A stretch of DNA of 64,000 bases from Pelagibius sp. (GCF_028289705.1 NZ_JANQOI010000155.1:16594-80593); one strand, 5' to 3'. Counted from the first letter of the stretch, positions 28,568 to 36,520 are shown. The notes: a model not told the origin generated them from the letters alone. Made by a program: numbers and translations.

Positions 28568-28709
28568 TGCCGATTTCCCCCTTGATCGATCCGGACGCCG
28601 CCGTCCCCCAATCCTAAATAGGATCGGGCCAGCCTATTTCATCTCCCGGCAATCGCTAAGGCCGCAGTTCGTCAGGGCCGAGGGGCGGTCGTCAGCGGCC
28701 GGGGGTGCT

Positions 28710-29642
28710 TCAGTAGAGCCGTGTGACGCGGTAGCCCCGCCGTTCCAGCAGATTGAGGATGCCTTCTTCGCCGGGCATATGTAGGGCTCCGACGGCAACG
28801 AAGGCGTGGCCCTCCTGCAGCAGCGGGATCATGCGCCGCACCATGGTGTGGTTGCGGGCGTCGAGGAACAGCTCCTTGAACTGGCGGGCGCCGGGTTCCT
28901 TGTCCGCGCGGGCCATCTCCTCCACCCGACGGTAGGCCGCGGTCATGGAGCCGTCGAGATAGTCGTCGATCAGCCGCTCGACGCCGTTCGGTTCCTCTTC
29001 GAGCTGGGTCAGGATCTCGCGCAACATCTCCACCTGGTCGCGGGGCTCGAAGGCATCGAAGAGCGACATCTGCTCCTCGGGCTTCTCCAGGGCCACCACC
29101 CGCATGCCGAGATCGTAGGCCCACTGGATGAGCCAGGCGTCGAGGATGAGATCCCCGTCGAGGCGCCGGCGGAACTCGTCCGGCGGCGTCTGGAAGAGAA
29201 TCGCCAGAGCCCAGGGCTGCATCTGATCCACCGCCTCGGCCGGCAGGCCGTAGCGGGCGGCCACGGCCAGGGTCTTCCGATAGGTGTCCTTGTCGAGCAG
29301 CTTGGCCAGGGACTTCTTGGTCGGCAGCCGCTGTGCCTGCTGGACGGTCTGGCGCACCTCCGGGTCCGGCAGCAGCTCGAAGGCGGCGCGCCTGGAGGAC
29401 TCGAAGGCCTCGCGGATCGGCACGGGCAGATCGCGCACCCGCGGATCGGCGACATGGATGGTGCCCATGATATGGCTCGGCGGACCGCCGGGGCGCTCGA
29501 CCCGCCAGAGGCGGCCTTCGCCGTGCTTGACCGGGTGGACGTCGGAGGCTGCGGCGAGGCCGGCCCACAAGGCCAGGAAGAGAGCGACGAAAGGCACGCC
29601 GATGGCGCGCGACAGCGGCTTTTCCCAGCGATTTGCGATCAT
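28710..29642 (-). CDS. TraB/GumN family protein, paralogue 1
   Basis: 310 residues from ATG 29642 with a signal peptide (cleavage near LAAAS). The two GxxH motifs of the TraB/PrgY/GumN/Tiki superfamily are intact: Gly60-Thr-Ile-His63 and GALHMPGEEG near the C-terminus, with a conserved Glu in the following AAFELL region. Tiki members are metalloproteases using these residues; bacterial GumN proteins are poorly characterised. ATG 29684 is also in frame but lacks a ribosome-binding site and precedes a less plausible signal. It is the last of a minus-strand run of four paralogues, about 120 bp after paralogue 2. Confidence 0.88.
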   Translation of the reverse strand: MIANRWEKPLSRAIGVPFVALFLALWAGLAAASDVHPVKHGEGRLWRVERPGGPPSHIMGTIHVADPRVRDLPVPIREAFESSRRAAFELLPDPEVRQTVQQAQRLPTKKSLAKLLDKDTYRKTLAVAARYGLPAEAVDQMQPWALAILFQTPPDEFRRRLDGDLILDAWLIQWAYDLGMRVVALEKPEEQMSLFDAFEPRDQVEMLREILTQLEEEPNGVERLIDDYLDGSMTAAYRRVEEMARADKEPGARQFKELFLDARNHTMVRRMIPLLQEGHAFVAVGALHMPGEEGILNLLERRGYRVTRLY

Positions 29643-29760
29643 GGCAGGTTCCCGGGTTTCGCAGCAGGCCCCAGACCGGCGCATTGTCGCATCAGATCAA
29701 TTGCCGGTTGATCCAGACTGCCCCGGAAACCTTAAGATTCCGGCAAATCGGGGATTTGTC

Positions 29761-30711
29761 TCAATTCAGCCGGGTGATCCGATAGCCCTGCTTTTCCAGA
29801 AGGTCGAGGATCCCCTCCTCGCCCGGCATATGCAGGGCACCGACGGCGACGAAGATCGAGGCTTCCGCCATGATCGGGAGTATGCGTTCGACCATGCGGC
29901 GGTTGCGATCCAGCAGGAGGCGTTCGAGATAGCGCCGTGCCAGCGCAGGATCGAGATGGCTGAGGGAGCGCTGCCGCAATGCATAGATCATCGCCAGATC
30001 GCCCTTCAGATAGAGGTCTATGCGATCAACCCGCGTGCGCGCGCTGTAATAGGTATCGATGGCGGAGCGCAGCATCGAGACCTGGTCGTCCATGGGGATA
30101 CCGCCGAAAACCCGCCACTGCTCCACGTCGGTCTCCAGAAAGACGAGTTCCTTGCCCGCTTTTCTGGCGCGCAGTATGAGCCAGTCGTCGAGGACCGGAC
30201 GCTCTGGGTCTTCCTGCTCTCCGACCGGGATCTCTCGATCGGTAAGGGCCATCCAGGCGACCCAGGGCTGGTATCTGGAAATCGAAAGAGACCGGTCCAG
30301 TTGGCGCAGGTCCCGGTGGGTATCGTAGCCAAGGACATCGCGCAGGCTCTGATCTTCAGGCAGATAGAAGAACTGGTTCAATTCCTTGCGGCTGGAGCGC
30401 CGCCGGTAGTCGATCTCGAAGACGGCCGTCTCCGCCTTTTCGAATGCCGTCTCCGCCGCCTCCGGCAGCTCAAAGACACGCGGATCGGTGACGTGAATGG
30501 TCCCGAAGAAGTAGCTTGGCGGCTGTCCGGCACGCTCGGCCTGCCAAATCCGGCCCTCACCAAAGGGAATGTCCGGGCGTCCCGGCAGCGGCAGCGGGCT
30601 CGCACAGCCCGAGACCAAGAACGCAGTCGCGGCCAAAATCAACGCCGGCAGGCGCAGAACCCTTAGGGCAAGGACGGTGGGAAAGAGCGGCAACACGCAG
30701 CGCACCGCCAT
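29761..30711 (-). CDS. TraB/GumN family lipoprotein, paralogue 2
   Basis: 316 residues. The N-terminus is a lipoprotein signal ending FLVSGC. Both GxxH motifs are intact (FGTIHVTDPRV, VGALHMPGEEG), and the C-terminus ends with YRITRLN like its paralogues. Its ATG lies two bases after the stop of paralogue 3, so these two are surely co-transcribed. Probably periplasmic and membrane-anchored; function not established. Confidence 0.88.
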   Translation of the reverse strand: MAVRCVLPLFPTVLALRVLRLPALILAATAFLVSGCASPLPLPGRPDIPFGEGRIWQAERAGQPPSYFFGTIHVTDPRVFELPEAAETAFEKAETAVFEIDYRRRSSRKELNQFFYLPEDQSLRDVLGYDTHRDLRQLDRSLSISRYQPWVAWMALTDREIPVGEQEDPERPVLDDWLILRARKAGKELVFLETDVEQWRVFGGIPMDDQVSMLRSAIDTYYSARTRVDRIDLYLKGDLAMIYALRQRSLSHLDPALARRYLERLLLDRNRRMVERILPIMAEASIFVAVGALHMPGEEGILDLLEKQGYRITRLN

Positions 30712-30713
30712 CC

Positions 30714-31679
30714 TCAGCGCAACGACACGACGGAAAAGCCCCGTTGCTCCAAAAGGCGCAGCATTCCTTTCTCACCTGTCAAATGGAGGTGGTCCACGGC
30801 GGTGAAAACGGGCTGCTCTTTCATCAGCGGCAGTAGGCGCTCGACCATGACAAGGTTACGGTCGGTAATCCTGCGGGCGTCCAGCACTTCGGCGGTGGCG
30901 GGAGGAAGCCAGCTCAGATACTCAAGCCACAGCGCTTTCAGGCGCGCGAGATCACCATCCAGGTAGAACTGCATCATCTGCGGACCAGGACTCATCTCAC
31001 CGAGGCGATCCGCTCTTTCCTGCAGCATTGCCGCTTGGTGCTCCAACGGCATCTTGTCGTATATGTCGAAGACTTCCTGCTCCGTCTGCAGCGCAATGGG
31101 CTTCTTTCCATCCGTAACGGCACGGTCTTCCAGCCAATCCGCCTGACTCTTGTCGGAGCGGGTGTCGACTTCGTAGTCATAGTCGAAGAAACCGAAGTGC
31201 TCGCCGCCCAGGTAGGCCCAGAGGACCCAGGGCTTGATCTTGTCGTTCGGTTTTCGCAGGTTGCGCTTCATGTGCCAGCTCAAGGTGCCGTACGTTCTGG
31301 CGCCGATCAGATCGTGCAGGGTCCGGTCGCCGGACATTTCCAGATTTTCTTCTTTGTAGAGGTCTCTCAGGATGTAGGGATCCTCAATTTGTTCCAGCGC
31401 CAGGACTTCTGCTTTGCCAAACGCGGTCTCGGCCTCCGGTGGGAGTTCGTGAATCCGCTCATCGAAGAAATCCAAGGTGGCGAAGAGGTAGCTGGTCTCA
31501 ATGCCGTCCCCCTCCACCTTCCACAGGCGCCCCTGGCCGAACGGGATTTGCGAGGACTCCGGCACATAGGGTTGGCGTGGCGTACAGGCAGAGAGCAGCA
31601 GCGCCGACACCCCCACAAGGAACAGCAGCGCGGATCGCCACCGCAGATTCGCAGCGGTCCAAGACAGCTTAACCATCAT
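30714..31679 (-). CDS. TraB/GumN-like lipoprotein with degenerate catalytic motifs, paralogue 3
   Basis: 321 residues. Lipoprotein signal ending LLLSAC. The fold and length match its neighbours (IPFGQGRLWKVEGDG, IHELPPEAETAFGKAE, the C-terminal EQRGFSVVSLR), but the first motif reads FATLDFF instead of FGTIHV, losing both Gly and His, and the second reads VDHLHLTGEKG instead of VGALHMPGEEG. If the family activity needs these residues, this copy is a pseudoenzyme. The start is unclear: the frame reaches a TTG at 31712, while tandem ATGs at 31679 and 31676 give a better signal sequence. It lies two bases upstream of paralogue 2. Confidence 0.82.
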   Translation of the reverse strand: MMVKLSWTAANLRWRSALLFLVGVSALLLSACTPRQPYVPESSQIPFGQGRLWKVEGDGIETSYLFATLDFFDERIHELPPEAETAFGKAEVLALEQIEDPYILRDLYKEENLEMSGDRTLHDLIGARTYGTLSWHMKRNLRKPNDKIKPWVLWAYLGGEHFGFFDYDYEVDTRSDKSQADWLEDRAVTDGKKPIALQTEQEVFDIYDKMPLEHQAAMLQERADRLGEMSPGPQMMQFYLDGDLARLKALWLEYLSWLPPATAEVLDARRITDRNLVMVERLLPLMKEQPVFTAVDHLHLTGEKGMLRLLEQRGFSVVSLR

Positions 31680-31804
31680 CCTCTGGCATCTCCCCAGTCC
31701 CTGAAGGAGCAAGAGAATTGCATCTCAGAGGCGAAGATTGAAGTCTGATTTTTCAACTTGCGGGGATGACGTCTGCAGCGGCGCCGCGACCCGGGGAATC
31801 TCCG

Positions 31805-31871
31805 GCTAGTGTGATTCGGCTTCCAAAGATCGTCACATCAAATGTGACGAACTTTGGAACCATCACATTAG
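31805..31871. repeat. Nested palindrome upstream of TraB paralogue 3
   Basis: A 39-bp core palindrome (TTCCAAAG..CGTCACAT-CAA-ATGTGACG..CTTTGGAA, 31821-31859) lies inside wider arms CTAGTGTGAT/ATCACATTAG. It directly abuts the 141-bp element at 31869-32009. There is no T-tract. Confidence 0.65.
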
Positions 31872-32009
31872 AGCGGATCATGTTTAGACGGAAACACCTG
31901 CGTGTTTGCGTCTAAACATGTGAATCCGCTCTACACTCAAGAATTAGAGCAGATTCACCAGGCTCGATGGATCGCTCCCGCGATTCCATCGAACCAGGAT
32001 CTGCTCTAG
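31869..32009. repeat. 141-bp two-hairpin repeat, copy 1
   Basis: Begins TAGAGCGG and ends GCTCTAG. Two consecutive hairpins: one with an AGAGCGGAT...ATCCGCTCT outer stem and an inner GTTTAGAC/GTCTAAAC stem, and one with an AGAGCAGAT...ATCTGCTCT outer stem and inner CGATGG/CCATCG and ATCGC/GCGAT stems. It differs from the copy at 45355-45495 at four positions only. The TAG stop of TraB paralogue 4 (minus strand) lies inside its right end. Confidence 0.9.
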
Positions 32010-32935
32010 TAGACCCGGGTCACCCGGTAGCCCTGCTCCTGCAGCAGGCCCAATACACCGGTCTCGCCCGGCAGATGGGCCGCGCCGATGGCGACGAAAG
32101 CACCGCCGCGGGCCAGGAAGGGCTCCATGCGCGCCGCCATGCGGACATTGCGCTGGTCGATCAGACGCGCCTGAAAGCGCCGTGCGGCAGCCACGTCGCT
32201 GACCCCGGAGACGTCGTTCATCTCGGCCAGGAGACGGCCGATGTCGCTGCGCAGGTAGGCGTTCAGAAGATCGGCGAAATGTGTATCGATGTCGGCGTTG
32301 TCGGCCAGCAGATCGCGCACCATGGCGATCTGTTCCGGCTCGGTCATCTCGCTGAAGACGGCGATCTGCTCGTCGAAGCTCTCCAGGCCGTGCACCGCCT
32401 TGCCGCGGCGCTGGGCCTCGCTCCTCAGCCATTCGTCGAGGACCTTCTCGCCGCCGGCGATGCGCGCCAGCTCCGGCGGCGGAAAGATCAGAAAGGAGCT
32501 GAGGGCCCAGGGCTTCAAGGGCTGCAGCGCCTGGGGCGCAAGGCCATAGCGGGCCGCTGCCTCGCTCACCCGGGCGAAGAGCTCCGGTCCCAGAACATCG
32601 CCCAGACGGCGTCCGTCGCGTCGCACCATGGCCTGGGCCATGCGGGCCTGGCCCTGCGGATCGCTGGGCAGTTCGAAGACCACGGCGCGGGCCTCGACGA
32701 AGGGCCGGCGCACCTGCTCCGGCAGGTCGCGCAGCCGCGGGTCGGTGGCGTGTACCGTGCCGAAGAGGTGGCTGCTGGGGCCGCCGTCGCGCTCGACCTT
32801 CCAGAGAATGCCGCGCCCGAAGGGGGTTTCGTCGGAGGCCGAAGCGATCCCGCCGCCGACCAGAGCGAGGGCCAGTATGAGCGTAGCGAAGAGTGCTAGG
32901 GCTTGATCTTGTAGCCGATGGCAAAAAGCCGCCAG
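32006..32935 (-). CDS. TraB/GumN family protein, paralogue 4 (start unresolved)
   Basis: Family sequence is clear from about 32900 downward: a hydrophobic signal-like stretch (ALALFATLILALAL), then GRGILWKVERDGG, intact FGTVHATDPRL and IGAAHLPGETG, ending YRVTRVY. No ATG, GTG or TTG lies in frame between the signal-like stretch and the upstream permease; the nearest is an ATG at 33067, deep inside the permease gene. The start given is a CTG at 32935, which yields 309 residues like the paralogues and a basic n-region, but it has no clear ribosome-binding site. The N-terminus overlaps the permease 3' end by about 40 bp. A sequencing error or an unusual start are both possible. Confidence 0.72.
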   Translation of the reverse strand: MAAFCHRLQDQALALFATLILALALVGGGIASASDETPFGRGILWKVERDGGPSSHLFGTVHATDPRLRDLPEQVRRPFVEARAVVFELPSDPQGQARMAQAMVRRDGRRLGDVLGPELFARVSEAAARYGLAPQALQPLKPWALSSFLIFPPPELARIAGGEKVLDEWLRSEAQRRGKAVHGLESFDEQIAVFSEMTEPEQIAMVRDLLADNADIDTHFADLLNAYLRSDIGRLLAEMNDVSGVSDVAAARRFQARLIDQRNVRMAARMEPFLARGGAFVAIGAAHLPGETGVLGLLQEQGYRVTRVY

Positions 32936-33747
32936 CCGAGCAGGGCCAGTGCGACGATCAGCGCCGTCAGCAGCGTCAGGCCGACGGTCAACGAGCTTTC
33001 GGCATAGCCGATCAAGCCGGCCCGGAAGCCGTCGATCGCGTAGAAGACGGGATTGAAATAGATCCATTCCTTGAGGGCCTCCGGCAGGCGTTCGACCGAG
33101 AAGAAGGTTCCCGACAGCAGGCCCAGAGGCACCACGAAGAACCCCTCGACCGCCGAGTAGTGGTCCCAACGCTCGGCCCAGAGCCCGACGACGGTGCCCA
33201 GGAGGCCGAAAAGCAGGGCCGTTGCTACTGCGAAACCGAAGACCAACGTTGCATCGAAGTATGAAAAATCCACAAAGATCGCCGCCGCCCCGCCCACCAG
33301 AAGACCGACCGAAAGCCCGCAGGTTGCCGAAGAGAGGGCATAGCCTGCCAGCAGCTCCAGCGGGCTGAGCGGGGCCATCTGCACATCGGCGATCATGCCC
33401 TCCATCTTCTCGAAGACCAGCATGGCCGCGGCGTTCTCGAAGGCGGTGTGGGCCACCGCGTAGAGGATGATGCCCGGGGTGATGAACTGGATCAGATCGA
33501 CCCCCGGCACCATGGCGGCGCGCTCGCTCTGGGCGACCACGAAGACCATGACGAAGAGCAGGCTGGAGACCAGCGGGCCGACCAGCAGTTCCAGCCCAAA
33601 GCGGTAAAAGCGCCAGACCCCGCGGTGGAAGTAGAGCGCCCAGAAGCCTCTCTTGTTGAAGTGGCGGAATGTGGGCGGCTGCCAGGCACGAAATGACAGC
33701 AGGGCTTTCGCCGCACCGCGCCGCGAGGCGGGTGTCCCCTCACTCAT
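32896..33747 (-). CDS. ABC-2 type transporter permease 2
   Basis: 283 residues with about six membrane helices in the ABC-2 arrangement; motifs such as ITPGIILYAVAHTAFENAAAMLVFEKMEG, the PLSPLELL cytoplasmic loop, FFVVPLGLLSGTFFSVERLP and YFNPVFYAIDGFRAG are family-typical. It ends GYKIKP, matching permease 1 (GYRLKP), so termination is normal and the pair are paralogues. The ATG overlaps the permease 1 stop as ATGA. No ATP-binding subunit lies nearby. Likely exports a lipid, polysaccharide or drug-like compound; substrate unknown. Confidence 0.87.
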   Translation of the reverse strand: MSEGTPASRRGAAKALLSFRAWQPPTFRHFNKRGFWALYFHRGVWRFYRFGLELLVGPLVSSLLFVMVFVVAQSERAAMVPGVDLIQFITPGIILYAVAHTAFENAAAMLVFEKMEGMIADVQMAPLSPLELLAGYALSSATCGLSVGLLVGGAAAIFVDFSYFDATLVFGFAVATALLFGLLGTVVGLWAERWDHYSAVEGFFVVPLGLLSGTFFSVERLPEALKEWIYFNPVFYAIDGFRAGLIGYAESSLTVGLTLLTALIVALALLGWRLFAIGYKIKP

Positions 33748-34571
33748 GGCTTCAGGCGATAGCCGGTCGCGAACATGCGGTGGGTGACCGTCCAGAGGAA
33801 CAGGTTGAACAGCGCCATGACGATTAGACCGGCCACGAGCGAACCGTCGGCATGGCCGATGAAGCCGTAGCGGAAGCCGTCGATCATATAGAAGAAAGGA
33901 TTGAAGTGGGCGACGGTCTGCCACACCGGCGGCAGACGCTCGATGGAATAGAAGGTGCCGGAAAGAAAGGAAAACGGCGTGATGACGAAGTTGGTGACCG
34001 CGGCAATGTGGTCGAACTTCTCCGACCAGATGCCCCCGATCATGCCGAGCAGCGCCAGCATCAGGGAGGCCATCACCGCGTGATAGAGCACGAAGAGCGG
34101 CGCGTGGATCTGCATCGGCACGAAGAGCCACATGCCCAGGCCCACCGCCAGGCCCACCAGCAGCCCGCGCGTGACGCCACCCCCGGCGATGCCCAGGGTG
34201 AGCTCGCTGGCCGAGAGCGGCGGCATCAGGATGTCGACGATGTTGCCCTGGACCTTGGCGATCACCAGCGAGGAGGAGGTGTTGGCAAAGGAATTCTGCA
34301 CCATGGACATCATGATCAGGCCCGGCGCCAGAAAGACCGCGAAGTCGACGCCGCCCACCTGACGCCCGCCGCCACCCAGGGCCAAGGTGAAGATGGCCAG
34401 GAACAGCAGGGTCGTCACCATCGGCGCCAGAATCGTCTGGGTAAAGACGTTGAGGAAGCGGCGCACTTCCTTCATGTAGAGGGTCCAAAGGCCGCGCCCG
34501 TTGACCCGCCCCATGCGGCGGACCGAGCGGGCGGCGAAGGAAACAGTCTGGTGTTGCATGGCCGATGACAT
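33744..34571 (-). CDS. ABC-2 type transporter permease 1
   Basis: 275 residues, ABC-2 permease: FLAPGLIMMSMVQNSFANTSSSL, the LMPPLSASELTLG cytoplasmic loop, VITPFSFLSGTFYSIERLP and HFNPFFYMIDGFRYGFIG. It probably forms a heterodimer with permease 2, with which it overlaps by 4 bp. The first ATG (34571) lies inside divergent recX; another in-frame ATG at 34559 is equally possible. The promoter must lie inside or beyond the recX 5' end. No ATPase gene is visible on either side. Confidence 0.87.
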   Translation of the reverse strand: MSSAMQHQTVSFAARSVRRMGRVNGRGLWTLYMKEVRRFLNVFTQTILAPMVTTLLFLAIFTLALGGGGRQVGGVDFAVFLAPGLIMMSMVQNSFANTSSSLVIAKVQGNIVDILMPPLSASELTLGIAGGGVTRGLLVGLAVGLGMWLFVPMQIHAPLFVLYHAVMASLMLALLGMIGGIWSEKFDHIAAVTNFVITPFSFLSGTFYSIERLPPVWQTVAHFNPFFYMIDGFRYGFIGHADGSLVAGLIVMALFNLFLWTVTHRMFATGYRLKP

Positions 34572-35154
34572 AGTCCGCTACGGCGGATCGCGCAAGCGGC
34601 GGCGCCAGCCACTGAAGGCCACGGCCGAGGGCCTGGAGCGCGCGGCACAGCGCTATCTGGAGCGCTACGACACCGCCAGCGGCCACCTGCGGCGCCTGCT
34701 GCTGGCCAAGGTCGCCCTCTCCGCCCGGATCCACGGCACCGACCCGCAGGAGGGCGCGGCCACCGTCGAGCGGCTGGTCCAACGCTTCCTCGAGGCCGGC
34801 GTGCTGGACGACGCCCGCTACGCGCGCCAGCGGGTTGAGAGCCTGCGCGGCCGCGGCACCTCCCGGGCCATGATCCGTGCCCGCCTCGCCGCCAAGGGCC
34901 TGTCCAAGGCGGACATCGACGCGGCGCTGGCCGCGGAGCTCGAAGGCTCTTTAGAGCAAGGAGACTTCCCGGCCGCCGTCACCTACGCGAAGCGCCGCCG
35001 GCTCGGTCCCTTCCGGCTGGAGGACAGGCAGGAGCGCCGCGAGCGCGACCTCGCCGCCCTCGGCCGCCAGGGCTTCGACTACGAGACCGCCCGGCGGGTC
35101 ATCGACTGCGGCGATGCCGAGGAGCTGCTGGCAGCGCTGTCGCCGGAGGAATGA
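34558..35154 (+). CDS. recX: RecX-family regulatory protein
   Basis: 198 residues with three helical RecX repeats: LLLAKVALSARI..., VLDDARYARQRVESLRGRGTSRAMIRARLAAKGL and a C-terminal YETARRVIDCG. RecX binds RecA filaments and modulates recombination and SOS. recA is not in the window. The ATG at 34558 is close to the divergent permease start, so the two genes share or overlap their 5' ends. No strong ribosome-binding site is visible. Confidence 0.85.
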   Translation: MADDIVRYGGSRKRRRQPLKATAEGLERAAQRYLERYDTASGHLRRLLLAKVALSARIHGTDPQEGAATVERLVQRFLEAGVLDDARYARQRVESLRGRGTSRAMIRARLAAKGLSKADIDAALAAELEGSLEQGDFPAAVTYAKRRRLGPFRLEDRQERRERDLAALGRQGFDYETARRVIDCGDAEELLAALSPEE

Positions 35155-35178
35155 CGGCGCCGGCCGTTGGCGGGTGGA

Positions 35179-36141
35179 TCAGGCGCTCAGCGCCTTGAAG
35201 TCCTCGCTGGCGCGGACCAACTCGGCGGCCATGCCGCGGTCCATGGGTGAGTGGCCGCCGTCAGGCACGATGCGCAGCTCGGACTTCGGCAGCGCCCTGT
35301 GCAGCTCCCAGGCGGAGATCACCGGGCAGATCACGTCATAGCGCCCCTGCACGATGCGGCAGGGGATATCCGCAATGCGCGCCGCGTTGTCCAGGACGTA
35401 GTTGTCGCCCTCCAGGAAGAAGCCGTTGTGGGTGTAGGCGCACTCGATCCTGGCCTTCGCCAGAACGGTGCTTTGCCCCAAGCCCTGGACGATGGCCGCC
35501 TCATCGGGGATCAGGGCCATGATGGCGGCTTCCCAGCGTGCCCAGGCCTTGGCGGCGGCGGTCATCCCGGCCTCGTCGCCGCCGGTCAGCCGTTGGAAGT
35601 AGGCGCCCACCAGACTGGCCGCGCCGGTGTCCCCAACGCCGGCGCGATAGCGCTCCCACTCGTCGGGATAGACCTTGGAGGCGCCGCCCGGTTCGTGCAG
35701 CCAGGCGATCTCCGACGGCCGCCCCATGAAGACCCCGCGCATGATCAGCCCGGCGACGCTCTCCGGATGCCGGATCGCATAGCAGAGCCCGAGCAGGCTG
35801 CCCCAGCTTCCACCCATTACGATCCAGTCCTCGATACCCAGATGGCGCCTCAGCCGTTCCAGATCCTCGACCAGTTCCCAGGTCGTGTTCTCGCGGATCT
35901 CGGCCAAGGGCCTGCTGCGCCCCGCACCCCGCTGGTCCGGCAGGACTACCCGGTAGGCCGCGGGATCGAAGAACCTGCGGTAGTCCGGGCGGATGCCGAC
36001 GCCGGGCCCCCCGTGAAGAAACAGCGCCGGGCGCCCCTCGGGATTGCCGGCCTCCTCATAGACGAGGGTGTGCAGATCCGAGACCGGCAGCTCGGCGGTC
36101 GCATAGGGCTCGATCGCGGGAAACAGCGCCTCTCTGCTCAT
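35179..36141 (-). CDS. pip: Proline iminopeptidase
   Basis: S33-family alpha/beta hydrolase releasing N-terminal proline from peptides. 320 residues. HGGPG oxyanion-hole motif, DQRGAGRS, nucleophile elbow GGSWGS and the catalytic His in PDGGHSP are all present; it is probably cytosolic. The ATG (36141) has no ribosome-binding site of its own; it overlaps the stop of a six-codon leader that has a perfect one. Confidence 0.94.
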   Translation of the reverse strand: MSREALFPAIEPYATAELPVSDLHTLVYEEAGNPEGRPALFLHGGPGVGIRPDYRRFFDPAAYRVVLPDQRGAGRSRPLAEIRENTTWELVEDLERLRRHLGIEDWIVMGGSWGSLLGLCYAIRHPESVAGLIMRGVFMGRPSEIAWLHEPGGASKVYPDEWERYRAGVGDTGAASLVGAYFQRLTGGDEAGMTAAAKAWARWEAAIMALIPDEAAIVQGLGQSTVLAKARIECAYTHNGFFLEGDNYVLDNAARIADIPCRIVQGRYDVICPVISAWELHRALPKSELRIVPDGGHSPMDRGMAAELVRASEDFKALSA

Positions 36142-36158
36142 GGCTTGATGAACGTCAT
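36138..36158 (-). CDS. Six-codon leader ORF overlapping the pip start
   Basis: Encodes MTFIKP. An AGGAGG (plus-strand 36166-36171) lies seven bases upstream of its ATG. Its TGA overlaps the pip ATG as ATGA. The pip frame itself has no start codon upstream, so translation of pip is probably by reinitiation after this leader. Confidence 0.6.
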   Translation of the reverse strand: MTFIKP

Positions 36159-36520
36159 GGGCCGTCCTCCTTGGACCTGAAGAGAAGTGTCACTGCACCG
36201 ACGCGGCTGGCACATGAAGCCGGGCGTGACCGTCCGCAGGGCCTCCAAGGCAGGCTGCTGGGACACACCTGACGTCGAGCGACCAGGAGAGCGCTCAGCC
36301 TATGGTACTCGGCCGATATGGCAATCCGCACAAAGGGGTAGGTCGAGGGGCGGATCGGCACCAAAGGAGGGCCGGCTCGGCGAAAACGAAGGACTGCAAC
36401 CGGGCATCCCATTTGCCCTGGCCGGCGTATAAACTAGATAGTCTGATCAAGACGCGGAAAGGGGGCGGGAAGATGGCCGCAAAGACACCGGAAGCGGCCT
36501 GTGGAGGAGCTTTGTCGACC

